A stretch of 64,000 nt of DNA from Coffea arabica (Eukaryota; Streptophyta; Magnoliopsida; Gentianales; Rubiaceae). The stretch's first letter is position 1; the number at the start of each line of letters is the position of its first letter. The stretch is from positions 22,028,001-22,092,000 of the forward strand of contig NC_092312.1 of assembly GCF_036785885.1 (NCBI RefSeq), written 5' to 3'. The position numbers and the translations under genes were made by a program. This document shows, in pieces, positions 23,330 to 37,619 of this stretch. Under the pieces are notes generated by a model. It saw only the letters and a list, made by a program, of their open reading frames with translations. It was not told where the DNA came from and did not search any database.

Positions 23330-25268
23330 GCAAATGATATTTAAGATACTAGTGATTGATTTCATCGATGAAGCTGCCTCTTAACTCACAACTCACTGGT
23401 TTAGTCTCTCGACATTTTGAACTTTTCATGCTTGTGATATATCCTTCTGCTAATTGTCTCTGTGGCTTAGGCAGATTATTCCATTTAAAGAGGAACCAGA
23501 CATTTTAGTAACTGGATGTTCTAATATAGTTATCTTATTCCATTGTATTATGTTGGACGCAATTATCCATAGTTATGGTGCTGTTATACATTTCTGGGGA
23601 ATGGCATCATGGTTCTAATTTTATGTTCAGACTGTTGTAAACTCAACAACATTGCAAAGCAGAAATTAACAAGAGGAAAAACATGATGTTACCTCTATAT
23701 TGATGCATCATTTTGTATGTTTTTTTATAATAGAAAATTCATCTTAGCTTCATCAAGTCTTGACCAGCTGTCTCTTTCCCTCGACTCAAGCTCTTTGGCA
23801 GTTATAGTTTAGTGGATTGTTCTGATGTACAAGGTTTGCCAGAATTCAAGCTCCTTTAAGCTTTGCTAGCATGATTTGACCTAGTTTCTTTCTACTTACC
23901 AGCTCTTGTCCTCTTTCTGTCAATGGCAAAACATACCAGTTCAGTTGTCTAGGTTGATCTTTGATCAGTTCCGAATGGCCGCTAAAGAATTCTTCAAAGA
24001 AGTTTTCCCATCTCTCTCCCCCCATCCCCATATAACTTCTCTTTACATCTATGCATTCAGAAGGGAGAAGAGAAAGTTCTTAAAAATTTGGTTAGGCACA
24101 TCTTCAAGGTGTGATATCTGGGCCTGTAGGCTATGTCCAATGCTTTTTGGTGATTGAAAGCGGTTTTTTAGTTCCATTCTGTTAGCTATGATAGCATGTC
24201 ATTGACAGAGCAAAAATAAATTCATCAAGTACAAAACATTCCCATTCATTACTATTTAGAACCCCATAAAGTTTATGCAAACAAACTGATTTTGGTGCAT
24301 CTTGTTACATTAGTAGTTGAGAATTATCTTGCTTTTGTTTTGATGAAACATCGAGGAACTCTGAACTTGGGTGCTTTTTTCATTTCTAAGAGAAAGAGGT
24401 GGAATATAAAAAATCCCATTTGAGATTTGAGGCATAATGACCATGAAAATGGGGACATAGATGGAGATTGTGGTCCAATTACTCGTGCAATCTATTGTGT
24501 TAGATGTCTTATGCTAATGGTTTCCCATTCTTCTCTTCCTCTTGAGAGCTGGGAGTCGATGACAGTAGTGCATGGCTATTTACCTCGGAGCAGAAGAATG
24601 AACCAACTCAGTAGTTTGAAACTTAACTAAAATATATAGTTTAGTAGTATTGTTTTGTGCAACTTTGGAACCGTCATTTGTACGACGGTGGGCGTAGAAT
24701 TCGGGTGTTTGTAGTTATCAACGATCGGATGTTGGCCTGTATTCCATTTAGTACATGCATCCGTAGGGCTATGCTGTTGATTGCAGCAATTTTGAATGAT
24801 TAAAAATCAATGGTGGGCACATTATACAATCATCCCTCGGAATTAGTTTAATCAGACAGTTAATGTTTTTAGATAATCTAGCACGTTACCATGCATGCTA
24901 ACAACTGTATTTTAATGCATTGAATTTGCTGCTCTCTAGGCTTATGCCAATTTTTATAACGATTGTCCTAATCAAATCACATGGGACTTGTACCATTGGA
25001 CCCCCGCATGATTAGTTTAAACTCACCCTATCATCGCCTTGGAAGTCCTTCCCTAAGCATTATTTTAATTATGGTCGCGTTTGAAATTTTTTTTTTTTTG
25101 AATTTTTGTTAAAAAATGCACTCGAGCGATTTGATATTTGTGAAGTAAAAATGTGATTGGAAAATACGTTTACAGAAAACGTAAAAATTTTTTTGTTAGG
25201 AAACTACATGCATGTCAATGAGAGAGAGAGAGAGATGGTTTGTAAACTTCTTGTTACTCTATATACTA
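23330..25268. other. HAM 3' UTR and intergenic DNA
   Basis: The first few hundred bases must contain the HAM 3' UTR and polyadenylation signals, but no boundary is certain. No further coding region is supported. Confidence 0.5.
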
Positions 25269-25573
25269 CTCCATTCGTCCCATTTTGACAGATTTGTTTT
25301 TCTTTTTCATGCGTTCCAAATTATAGGGCACTCACTTCCAATTGAAGAATATAGTTAATTTATAGTTTCTCTAAAATGTCCTTAGTTAATATAAGTTGTT
25401 ATTGAGTATAACCTAACTTATATAATATAAAGCTAATTAGTAATACTCCATTTAATGTAAGGGTATATTAAGAAGATAGTGAGTTAGATTTATTTTTTCA
25501 ATAAAGTTAACTATTTTTCTTAAAGTATGTAACCAAAAAAAAAATCAAATCTATCAAAACGGGACAGAGAGAA
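25269..25573. mobile_element. Stowaway-type MITE (degenerate ends)
   Basis: Ends begin ctccattcgtcccattttga and, inverted, ttctctctgtcccgttttga; both arms continue into the shared (c/t)agatttg motif. TA dinucleotides flank both ends (25267-25268, 25574-25575), the expected Stowaway target duplication. About 305 bp, no coding capacity. Confidence 0.7.
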
Positions 25574-25586
25574 TATTGAGCCTAAT

Positions 25587-25608
25587 ATATATATATATAT
25601 ATATATAT
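25587..25608. repeat. (AT)n microsatellite
   Basis: About 11 AT units just beyond the right end of the Stowaway-like MITE. Confidence 0.75.
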
Positions 25609-25929
25609 GATTGGGTGCATGAAATAGTTAGAACTTTTGCAGCCCTACAAAGAGCTTTCTTTTTCCTATTTGAAATTAAGAGCTTTTTGTGATGGTAGTA
25701 GTTTAGCTGCTTTTGCATATTTTACAATTTATATTCCTTGGAGGGCTCAATGACCTTTTTACAATTGAATTTTTAGTAATGAAGGGATGTAATAAGTACA
25801 GCTACATACATTGGGCATTTCATTGAACATGTATGATAGCCAGTTAGCCCTAGGCCAGTGAGAAGAAGCTACAAACTGCCCTCAATCCTTGGGGTGGTGG
25901 ATTTTTTAATTTTAATGTGTGTATCTACA

Positions 25930-25943
<14 letters not shown>

Positions 25944-25976
<33 letters not shown>
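25944..25976. repeat. (AT)n microsatellite
   Basis: About 16 AT units preceded by a degenerate (CATA)n tract; probably length-variable. Confidence 0.8.
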
Positions 25977-25978
<2 letters not shown>

Positions 25979-26902
25979 CTTTTTGACGAATACTGTGTGA
26001 ATAATAGAGTATCAGAATACTGTTGCATTTCATTGGTGATCATGTATGTGACAGTTGAGGATTATTTGTGCAGCTTTTATGGGAGAAAGTATCAAAGTAA
26101 TAATCATATTGAGACAGATAATGACTTCATTTCCTTTTCACAAGACTTGGGACGTTGAGACATGCTTTTGTCCTAATAAGTATAGTCTTAAATATGACGA
26201 GAGCCATTAGTTGGCTTGTTTAATCGTTGTTTAACGTTGTTGATTACAATAAAGCTTGCGTTGATTAAAGTATTTTGGGGGGCCATTATACCAATCGATT
26301 GTGACAGACTGACATGTCTTCTTTACCTTCTCAGCGCTTTTATTTCTTTCTTCATTTCCTCTCTTTTTTTTTTTCCCTTTTTAAATCGAAAGTAAACAAA
26401 CCATCCCTCGCTTTTTAAGGTAATTATACGGAGTACAAGAAAAGCTCAATAGTTTAAATGGTCTTTATAAGTTTGAATATATCTCTTTCTCGTTCTTAAT
26501 GTTGATAAAAAAAAGTAATTTAATTAATTTCACAAGTTATTAATTGCAAGTATGTTTACATACCATATTGGTCCTAAAACACACTAATCTGATTTGAGAA
26601 AATAATTAAGCAAACAGCTAATAAAACTTCAGCCACGTTAGAGAGGGAAAGCACGTTAGTCTTTTGGACAATATAAATGCCTGCAATATGTACGTTCTAC
26701 TTACAAGTGGCCAATAAACACCATGAATTAGTTTCAGATTAGAGGATGAGGGTATCAAATGAAGTTCTCATTTTGCTAATATAGTAATTATCAATATTTA
26801 CTGCTTTGTCTTTTCTTCGAGATTAAGGCCTCGATATACTTATTAGTTGGACAAAAGTGCCGTGTCAGGTACATGCTTAGCTGATGAGCCTTTATTTTAG
26901 CA

Positions 26903-27085
26903 GTATCCGTTTGAAAAATTTTATTATAACAGTGTATATGAAAAATTTTTACTATAAATATTTTTTGAAATATTTGATATATTGTATGAATGAGATGTTT
27001 TTTGAGTTATTTTTATTTGTATAGTACTGTAGCATTATGTTTGAAAAACTTCTTTTTAAAAAAATGGCCAATCCAAACGGATTCG
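26903..27085. mobile_element. MITE-like element with (a/g)tccgtttg ends
   Basis: The left end gtatccgtttgaaaaa and the inverted right end cgaatccgtttggattgg suggest a short inverted-repeat element of the same general type as 17047 and 37165. Arms are imperfect. Confidence 0.35.
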
Positions 27086-27099
27086 CCCCTCCCTATTTC

Positions 27100-30000
27100 T
27101 TGAATCTTATTGCTCGCTTGCTTCTCTTTTTTTTTTAGAAGAAAGGTACATACCTGCATGTTTAAATAATAATCCATTTAATCCTTTAAAAACAAAACTA
27201 AAACAAGCTTAATAGTGATTAATTTAGATTTTTGAAATCTCTACTATAGATCCTTGAATTAGAACCTAAAACTATTTTCTCAAAGCTTCTATATCTTTCT
27301 CTGTGTTATTGTTTTGGTACTATATTACTTTTGTTTTTTTTCTTTTTGTTGGGACAAAAGCCTCGTCTCACTGTTGAGTCTTGTCTGGCAGATATAAGCT
27401 GTACTGTTACTTAAAGCCTAAAATAAAATGTACAGTAGAGAACAGAACACTTTTTTGTAATGGTACCTTTCCTTTTCCTTTTTTCTTTTCTCTTAGACAA
27501 TCAGTTTTATTCTTGTTCTTCATGCATTTTCTGCGCGTACCTCTGCATGATGATTAAAGCGGGGCAATTGGTTTTCCTTCTTGTACTCCGTTACATATGG
27601 ATAGGGTAAACTTTAAAAAAAAAAAAAAAAAAAGAAGATAGAGTGAAATAAATATAGGGATTTTTCTTCCCTGTGCCGGAAGAGACGTTTTACTATATTT
27701 TTGCTAAAGAAATTGTATATTTCTCTTTAGACAAACTAAAAACAAAAAATTCTATGTCAAAGGACTGGATTATTGGTAAGCACATTTCGTCCCATAATCA
27801 ATAGTAATGTAAGTGAAATTAGAAGAAGGCAGAACGTGGACCGGCTGTCTCTTGTCTAAATTTGTCTGCAATGTGTGCCCCATTAGCCTCGCAGTTTAAT
27901 GGCAACCAGTCCTTAGTCCTGTCATTTTTTCCGTCCCAACTATTCCCCTACAACTTTTTTCTTCTCCCCCCATTGAAAATATGTCTCTTTTGTTCTTTTC
28001 TCTGGGCTTGATGGATGTTAATATTTACAATTTTTTTTAGTTAAACTAAACTTCTATAGAGGCTAAAGGACCCTATTTGCAACCTTTATGTATTTTCTGT
28101 TTTTCTTTCTTAAATTTGAAAACAAGTCTAAACCAGCGGAGCCCTTCAAATTATCAGCCATTCTGCAGATGTTTTTACCCTTCAAATCCTTTCTAACGAA
28201 CAATCTGTAAGTTTAAACAAGAAAAGTCAGATACATGTGAATAGCTGGTTCAGAAATGGCATGTTTTTAAAGCTAAAATTAGGCTTGTTAATTTTCACGC
28301 GTAAATGTTATTTGCTGCATCCTCTCTAGCTTAAACATAGTAACTAAGAGTTGTTAATGAGGCATTAAAGAATTTTAAATGAATAATTTCGTTATAACAT
28401 CATCTTGACATCATAAGAGTGGGAGATGGAAGTTACACAAATGACTCTGTAAAGATTGTTCAGTTTGATGCAATGAAATCTAGTTGTTTTTGCCATTCCA
28501 AGCAAAAAAAAAAAAGGTAAAAAAAAACTTCCACTATAAGTTTCAAAGTTTACTTTTTGGCATGCTTTACTATAATTTGGGAATTTTTGGTGAGTCAAAT
28601 GACCTTTGCTATAATCTATAGCCTGTAAATAAAATAATTAAGAAAGAATAACATTTTCTTGTTATAAATTAGTATGACCTAGAGAGCACCGGAAACCCTA
28701 GATGAGCATTGCAGAAAAATACCTGATTTTAGTTACATATTACGATCGTGAGGAGATGACCAAGAGAAGTGCTGCATAAGAACACAAACACAATCTATAT
28801 TTTCCTCTTAATATGTCAAATTAATGTATTTAATAAAGAGAATTTCTATATTCAACATCACACGTTATAATCTCGTGCCTGAAAATAATCCAATTTTCCT
28901 TTTTCCCAACTGCCAAACTAACCAAAAAACAAAATAATTTCCTTTTTTTTTTCTTAATGATGAAAATCTTCCATCTCTGCAAGTTCTCCGAACATGCAAT
29001 TTTTTTGATTAACTTAATGCCTCGAAGCACATGAAATCTGATATATATATATTTAAAGATTTGCTCTACATGTTATCAACATCGTTACCACTAAATGTCT
29101 TGCTTGTTGCATTAGAGGAGCCATTCAAATAATAAATCATTTCAGAAGACATATTCTACCTTTGACTTGACTAGATCATTACTTGAGCTGACAAGTTGAT
29201 CTAACCAATGCCTAGGAAAGAAGAAGATACAGTAAACTGTTCTGCAGATATAACTTAGAATCATTATTGATTCCAACTACCAAATCCATCCCTACAAAAT
29301 TTGGACTTGGGGATCCAAGAGTGGTTAGATTTCCTTTGTTTGTTAAGACCATTTACTAAACTGTAAACTCCAAAGATGTAAGATTATACTTAATCCGATC
29401 ATGGATTATTATTGTTAATAATAATAATAATAGGATTAATCTTTCATACACCGATAATGTATACATTTTCACCATTAGATGCATGACATATAATCTAAAT
29501 TTGAATTTGAAACATAAATTTTACAAATTTATCGTGCATCCGATCATGATAGTATATATATTGTCAGTGTATATAAAATTTATTCATAATAATAATAATA
29601 ATTTAGTGTACGGGAAAATATGCAGATCTTTAGGGCACTGTTGATTCTTCTTTTTTGGGACATGATGAATCACATCACTAGGAAAAACTCGAAGGTGCTT
29701 TGTATAAAAAGTAAAAGTTCCACAGTTTACCTGAGACTGATATTCAACTAATGATGTAATTAAACACTCGATTTCCCAAAAAGGAGTACCTAATACACGA
29801 TTGAACTACTTATGCTTAAGTACTTTGGTCTATGCAACTTGCAGTGGAAAACATAATTAAATCACCGAAAACATGTTTAGTAGTATAATATTATCCGTGG
29901 ACCATAATGCTTTGCCTCCTTAACGCATGCCACGGTTGGATTATTTTCAGTATAATTGCTTGCGTCAAGCAATTGCAAAAGGATTGGGGTATACTTATGT

Positions 30001-33000
30001 ATGTCTAATTGCCTTGAGAGCTGGATTAGCAGGAAAAAGAGATTGAAGACAAAATTGATTAATTTAAACAGCTTTCTTACATCGTTCAGATATGCTTAGC
30101 TAACTGATTTCCAAGTTTTAGAGGATGAAGACTTCCACTTAAATAATACATTATTGTATGCAGTTAAACCCGATTGAGATATTAATTATCACAATTCTTT
30201 CTGTCGTAATTATATATCTTTGTCCATTAAGGAAAAGTTCGGCTAAACCTCAATTCTAATGATGGTGACGGATGCAGTATATTTGTTAGGAAGAAGTAAC
30301 ACGACCGAAATTGACAGCTGTTAACCTTAAAAAACTGCAGTTTTACTAGTTCAGTACAATTTTTTTTTTTTTTTTAAATCTAGTGACTTGTCCCGTTAGT
30401 TGGGTCATGCCACTTTTGCAGTTACCTTCATAGGTAAAAACAAAGAGAACATATTATGAATCACGAATTAATGTCCCGTTTTTGGCGCAAGTAAATTCCT
30501 TTTAATGCTCTTCTGCTAAGCTTCATATATACTGTAGTACATTTTCTATTGCCATACTAAATCAAGGATCAAAAATGGAAATTCTCATATTATTATTTAA
30601 TATTATCTTAATCAAATTAAAATTTAGTAATGCTATTGGAGTCATAACTATGGTAGCTTTATTATTTAGCAATTAGTATTCTGTTAAAAAAAATTTTGTG
30701 GTTGTAAGATTTGGTTACCAAATCTCTAATCTATAAACAAGGAGTCTTATCATTTTGATCAGTTGAGGAAAGTGGAAGATTTACGCTCTTACCATTATTG
30801 TGTGATTAATGATATATTGATAATATTATCTCTTTACTCCTACACATATTATTATGTGCATAAATTGACTTCCCATTTACTATCTCCATATTATAACTTT
30901 TTAGTGAGTTTTATGGGTTCTAAGTTTTCTCCTTTTTTTTTCTTGCCCTTTATCTGGTTTTGTTTGTGAATTGTGCCCTATCAAATTTATGTACGTCACA
31001 AACTCCATAGAATTAGGTGATGACAAGCATGGCAGTTGCTGAATTTATCAACTGATATATATATTTTTTTGTGTAGATGTTTAGACTTTAGCCCTTAAAT
31101 AAAATAATGATAGGATTGCACGTATTGCCTAAATGATTGCTGAAGTGACCCCGTATACTGATGTCATCTGTTGAAGGTTATAATTGCACCTTGGGTGTTC
31201 GATACTATTAAGTTGGTGGAGAAAGGAATCGATCTCAGAATATCGAGAGAAAATTTGTCATTAGCATATTAAAATTTTCCGTCCCACGTCGAAAGATTGT
31301 GATTTCTTTAATTTGGATTTAAGGTTATTAGCCACATCTCCTATCATCAATTGGTTGGATGGTGTTGATTTGTAGGTCTCCCTTAGATTAGTCTCTGACT
31401 CAATTTGACGATGACTTTCTAAATGTTTTAATCTAATTGTGTGTGTGTTTCTTCCATATCTATGGAAAAAGCATATTAAAAAAAAAAAGCCCAAAAATTG
31501 TTAGGAGTTGCGTTTTTCTTCAACAGGATGTTAATTAATTGAACTCCCAAGATTAATAACGTCTTGAAGTGGTTGTTGAGGATCCTTATTCATTTCCGAC
31601 AAGCAACAATAATGTGACAACAGAAGTCAGGTCAACTCCTCATCGCAACACTCGTCTAATACTACAAGTTAATCAACCCAAGTGATGGTACTTTCGGACA
31701 GTAGCTTCTAATTTTTAAAAAAAATAAACATAAGCAGCTTTAATTAGAAGCATTTGCTAATGGTTTAATTAGCTTTTGCACCCTAGAAATGCTTTGTTTC
31801 GGCACTTTACATCTTAGACTTTTAATTTCATGGGAATTAAAAGTTTATTAGTATGGGAAAGCTAGCACATTATTGTGACACTTGTACAAATATATCAATG
31901 TATCAAATACTTTCAATTCCGTTTTCCAATTCATACAAAATACCAAATTGAAAATTAATCTTATCCCATGTAGTCTTTCTCCAACTAAAAATTAACTGCA
32001 TATCTTACCCTACTTAATTTCCTACGGGAGAAAACAAAAAAAAAAAAAAAAGTTTGGCATGCATTACTTGCTTGCATGAGTAACAAAAGGCAGGAAAGGA
32101 AAATAAAAGCAGAATATTCATTTAGAATCCCACGCCTCAACATCGCAATATCGCATATGTGGTCAAATAATTTATCAAATGTTCTTCATGCAACCAATAT
32201 TTGAACTATTTTGGAATCAAAATTTGTACGAAATTCAAATGCCTAGGGCTAAGTGCACGATGTAGAATGTACCCAATTGACGTTTCCTTGTACAAAAACT
32301 CACCTTTTTGTTGTTGTTGTTGCAAAAGCATTTCACGAGTACATATGGGGGACTTTTAATAAAACCCTTTACATAAAAGCCTGATTGGCTTAAAGGTGGA
32401 CATCGAACGAGACAATCCATCTCGATGATTAATCAATGCCAAAAGAATAACCTGGTTCCCATGCATATGCATGGTACGAAGGCGTGCTTAATTGTTACCA
32501 AGAAACGCCTTCCTACGTCCATTGATTAAGACTGTTTTACCTTTTCTTTTTTAATGGCCTAATAAGATTCTTGCATAAGTGAAATATGTATAAGCTTGAG
32601 GTGCACTTTAAACAACCATCAATTTTGCACTGAGATTTGCTCTTACACTTTTCCACTAGAACTTTCAGTAATTTTCTTGTTTCTTGCTATCTAGTGTGAC
32701 AGTATCATTTTTCCAATATCAGATAGTGGGGATTCTTTTTTGTTTTTTTTTTCACGCATTATATATCTCTCATGGCAACATTAGAAACTCGTATTCAGCT
32801 ATGTATGGATGATATTCCAGTTTCCATACTAAGGAAAGCTCTGAAGTAATGAGTTCACATAAGTTAAGGAACGATTACCCAAAATTTCGTGATGTTAGCG
32901 TATCAAGCAACCGATTTCCTGTTTGGAATTTTCCCAAATTCATCTCATCTTTTTTAGTTCCCTCGTTTCCAGCTTCTGAAATTATAGCAGATAGTATGTC

Positions 33001-34184
33001 GCCCCATGCACTATCAAGCTTTCCTTGTTGAAATGGAGAAGAATGATGATTCAAGCAAGCAATCTTCTTTTGGCTTTTTCCCTTACTGATTCAAGTTAGC
33101 AGGAAGTTCCAGCTCCATCATGCACTCTAGACTGGACCAAATGAATAATGTCAGCATATCTCTCGAGGACTTGCTGAAGTTTGAATCTCATATCTGCTAG
33201 ATGCATATCTCCCCTACTCCCCTCGCGCATAGGTTATTGGTATAGTGCTACTCCAAAAATAGATGGCATTAGCATGTGGCCTATGACGCTTACCTATTAA
33301 GTTCAAGTACCTTTGTCGGACGGAAATGTACATAATTTGTTTGATCAAAGATAGAGATACCTGTTTACAGTGCTGCATAGGTGTATATATGTGTGTGTAT
33401 ATATATATATATATCACTTTTTTAAGATGTAATTTATGTAACGTGAACGAGTAACTAAAGAATGCGTTGAGGAAATACTTTCAAAAATTCCAACTAAATT
33501 TTTCCACAAAACAAGGAAACTAGATAAGGATTATGACTTCACGGCTTCAATTATTTGCGAAGTTTTACTGCCACATATTTATCAATGCCAAAACAAACAC
33601 ATCAAGTAATGCTTCAACTCAGCCTTAGTTCTTTCGAGACGTCAAGCAAAGCAAGATCAGCTGTTGCAACTTGCAACTTGTAAAGCCCTCTCGCTCTGCT
33701 GGTCCAATTAACGCTTTCGAGGGGCAGAGGCCATTGGTACCATCACGAAGCATGGACCATATGTCAACTGTGGTGCAATATATTATAAAACCCGTCAACT
33801 TCGATCTCCTATCTTTTTTTAGTGCATACCAAGAGGATAAGCTTTACCATAGTCCCTGCTTGAAGCTCTATAATTGGTAGAGCAAAATATAAGGTCTTGG
33901 AAGTCGAAAACAAAGGGAATTTCTTTATCACTAATATGTGCTTTTGAAAAGGGATATTTCCAAAATCTTAAAGGACGTCTTCTTCAAGGCAAGTACATTG
34001 ATTGAAATGCAAACCCCTCCAGGACTCGACAACTCCAAAGTCCGCAAGTTTATTGCATGATGCAGCCCCACATTACTTTGGTCGAGCTACTTTCACCGCT
34101 GTGCCTTGGCCAATCATGAGGGAGACTTCGAGAGGATAGCAGCCTCCCGGTCCTTCCATTCATAATCAGCTCATCAAAACCCTA
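27100..34184. other. Intergenic gene desert
   Basis: About 7 kb with no supported gene on either strand. It contains A/T homopolymers, (AAT)n near 29410-29432 and 29586-29602, and (AT)/(GT) runs near 33390-33413. No miRNA precursor of a family I could recognise was seen. Confidence 0.55.
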
Positions 34185-34423
34185 TACATTTCTCGTTCGC
34201 TTCTTCTTTTTTTTTTTTTTTTTAAACAAATTTTGGATAGGTTCGATTCCGATTATTACAATGAGTTAGATATGCCTTCAAAATCATAAATTGCTCACGA
34301 AATTTATTACAGATTTCCTATTAATACAACCATCACATCAGCAGCGAAATTCGAACATATGATCTTTTGTAGGAAAATGATCTGTCATTAACAAATGAAT
34401 CAACTTGTGTCGTTACATTTCTC
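34185..34423 (-). mobile_element. tRNA-derived SINE (minus strand) with 10-bp direct repeats
   Basis: Read on the minus strand, the body (34413 down to 34195) starts near an A-box-like segment (agttgattcatttgttaatg), has a B-box-like ttcgaattt about 45 bases on, and ends with about 18 A plus a short purine tail. Direct repeats gagaaatgta (minus strand) lie at 34414-34423 and 34185-34194. The body aligns with 5327-5500 and 37620-37790. Confidence 0.6.
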
Positions 34424-36022
34424 ATCCTATATTCTGAGACAGAGCTGGCTAGATCAAAGAGCTTTAGAAGGTTGATAATTCCTCCGATTAGTAAAATCCT
34501 AGGTATTTAAATTTATTGATCTATACTTTAATTAACATGTACAACATGCATGCAAATTAAAAATAGAAGTCAAACCCAAGTTTTTTGACGGTAGCTAGGA
34601 GTAGTAGGACAAAGAATACTCCTCATTTTGTGTCTCACTAGAAACAATTCGCAGCTAAAGTACTAGACCATGTAATCACAATAATTATTAATTCCTCCAG
34701 ATCAAGTCCCTTATGGACTTTAAACAAATGTACCAAGAATGTATAACCATGCCCAAAAAAAATTAAATAAATATAAGAAGGGTGTAAAAATGTGTTTAGA
34801 TTTTCCATTCTCTACGTGCGTGCAACTATTGAGGACTATTAAGAGCCAAAAGCCAATCGCATCTTCTAGTGTGACAGAATCACGGTTCTATTAGTGTCAA
34901 ATATTGGGATTATACTAGGTGGCCAAAACCAGCAAAATTAAACATTTTCAAGTTGAAGGGGCAGCAGTAGGGGATGAATGTAAAAGGGATGTAAAAAGAG
35001 GCTTTGCCTTAGTACTCGAGAACCATAAACGTATAATTCTTATAAGCTCTTTGATTTATATATGGACCTTCCGTGCATATTTGATGCTTCTTTAGTCACC
35101 TCAGAAAATGAAAGCAGATTCTAGCGAGAGAGGAAAGGGGAAGGGGGAAAGAGCACCGAGCAACATCGAAGCATCTTCTAGATATAGAAACACGTAAAAA
35201 GCAGACAACTTTTGCATGGTCTTAAAGGAAAAAAAAAATAAATAAATAAATCACACACACACACACACCGTTAGCATGGAAAGTATAATGATAATCAACT
35301 TTTCATTAAGGAATTGAAATTTGTAAGTTAAAGGTCTTTTGTCATGCAGAAGCCTCCTTGGAGTGAGGGATTTGGGTGCCATTTGAGAACATTTTCGATA
35401 GATATGCTATTATATGCCCCATGGCCCCGGACATTTTGACAGCTTTTGCCTTCTTTGAAGATACAATATGTTTGCTAAGGCAAAGATGAGTGGGGGTCAC
35501 TCTCTAAAAAGCCTAATAATTCAGAGGAATGGCCATATCCTCAGTCCTGTAGTCTTGTTTGCATGTCAACTAAAGCCTCCAAGCCTCCATCTATTGAAAA
35601 AAAGAAAAAGACATTTGTGGGACCAAAAGAAAAATCATAAGCTTGTTAGAATTAATAACATTTTTTTTTTTAAAAGAGAGAGAGAGAGATAAGAACGAAA
35701 TCCTGACACCCACAAATTACCTTAATTACTTTACCGAAAGCTAGCAAGATGAATTCCAATATTCGGTATGCCTTAGCCCTACCTAAAATGTATAATTGGC
35801 CTGCATTCCTAGACATACACATGTTTATTAGGGTTGACGAGAAAAAAGAATTCATATTACATTATTGATTTTCACTAATAAATTTAGTATATTACTGGTT
35901 ACTCGGCAAACGAAGAAGCCCGTGTGCCCCTCAATTATTCTCGAAGGAATAAAGATGATTATAAATTCTTGACACTGGCAATTAATCAACCGAAGCACCT
36001 AACTTCTATAACCAAATCAATA
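34424..36022. other. Intergenic, no gene recognised
   Basis: Contains (AC)n near 35252-35269 and a short (GA)n near 35676-35690. No coding region is supported. Confidence 0.5.
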
Positions 36023-36335
36023 CTCCCTCCGTTCCTTATTAGATGGCCTGAATAATTAATTCTCTTAGATTAAGAAAGTTGGTTATTTTCTAAAAGTCAA
36101 CAAAAGTTTAACTTTACTTCTCAAAATTACCCTTTATCTCTCTTCATCTCTTCAACTACTTTTATTGTTAATGCTACAAATACTGCATTTAATTATTTAG
36201 AGTTCCAATTCAAGAAAGTTGAAAGGGTAAGCAAGGGTAAATTTGGAAAAAAGTTCATAAATACTTTCTTGATATCATAAAATGACAGATAAAAAGAAAC
36301 AATGAATTAGGACATCTAATAAGGAACGGAGGGAG
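36023..36335. mobile_element. Stowaway MITE
   Basis: Perfect terminal inverted repeats of about 23 bases: ctccctccgttccttattag at the left and its inverse at the right, both running on into atg/cat. TA flanks both ends (36021-36022, 36336-36337). 313 bp with no open frame. The ends match the canonical Stowaway CTCCCTCCGTTCC consensus. Confidence 0.93.
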
Positions 36336-36568
36336 TATTTTTAAAAGTTACAGGGGCGATGATAAGTTTAAGCACCAGAATGCGTTAAGGTACAAAAACG
36401 AAAAAAAAAAAATAGGCCAAGAAATCCAATATGTTGAGCATCCAAGGCATATATGGCCCAAGAAAAGTGACAAAAAAGCAAAGGAAAAGTTAGGATAGTG
36501 AAGAGAAACTACTACTACATGGATGTGCGTGTGCAAGAAAAGTTCGGGTTGTCATCAGGCAAAGCTTT

Positions 36569-36595
36569 TTTTTCTTCTTCTTCTTCTTCTTCTCT
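36569..36595. repeat. (TTC)n microsatellite
   Basis: About eight TTC units; no gene supports a coding reading. Confidence 0.7.
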
Positions 36596-37164
36596 CCCAA
36601 TCTTCGTACTTTTTAAGATGCCTGCCCACCACCATCCCCAATCTCATCTTTTAGTTTCCTTCATCGCCTCAATTTTTCATATGGGGTTGCTTCCATTTTC
36701 TTAGTCCGCTTTAAAATAACGCAATCTTTCCTTCCCACATATTTGTTTGCTTATACCAAAAACCCTTAAAAAGTAACAACCACTCATGCTTGTCAAAAGT
36801 CACTAGATTAGTAGAGGTAGGCCCTCCCGAAAACTATACAACTCCCTCATTGGTCTCCCGATCACTCATCCTCCCACACATTCCCATGCTATCTGTGCAT
36901 GTAATGCTGAAGCTTTACGAAGGGAAAGAAAGTCCATGCAGCTGCATTGCACCGCATGGCCGCGCATCCTTCTTTATCTCCACTCTTTATGTGCTTTCGT
37001 TTTGCGACCTTTCATGAAAGGTCAACCCAATATGGTGCACCTGTCTAGTCTGTTTCGTCATGATTTAATTTCCAATTTGTACTGTGAACATTTGTTTTTT
37101 CTTTGTTTGTTTTTCTTTTCTTCTTCCCCTTTCTTTTTCTTTTGGGACATAATTAAATAGATCT

Positions 37165-37344
37165 GGGAGTGTTTGGATAGTGTATTATTTGGAATATTAT
37201 TTGAAATAAATACTGTATCACTTTTTGTGATGTGATGTATGTGAGATAAAAAGGTGGTTGGAAATATAAAAAGGTAGGTTGAAAAATGTGTCTATGATGC
37301 AAGCGAAATATTATTTGGAATAATTGAGGTATCCAAACAAACCC
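37165..37344. mobile_element. Small hAT-like MITE with gggNNtgtttggata ends
   Basis: The left end gggagtgtttggatagt and the inverted right end gggtttgtttggatacc form imperfect terminal inverted repeats. A second inverted pair (tattatttggaat near both ends) strengthens the hairpin. Target duplication not identified. Confidence 0.5.
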
Positions 37345-37619
37345 ATTTCCTGTCTGGCCAGAGGTCCCCATATGTTAATCAACGTAAAAACAAAATTTAA
37401 AAGGTGAAAAGAGGCCTCAAGACTTTGCCCCATTTCCTCTAAAAGCGCTAACTAAAGGGGAAAGAAAATTAAAGCCCGTAAATCATTAAATCCCGCTTTT
37501 CCTCCAAGGAGCCCAACGCGCAAGCTCAAGTGCCTAACAACTTCCAAAACCATCGTCACCCATTTCTATTTTGGGCGCTAAGTGTAAATGATCTATAACA
37601 ACAATAGCATCAACAACAT

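Noticed and set aside
27100..34184. miRNA precursors in the gene desert
   Set aside because: No match to well-known mature plant miRNAs was noticed by eye on the stretches checked; a folding scan was not possible.
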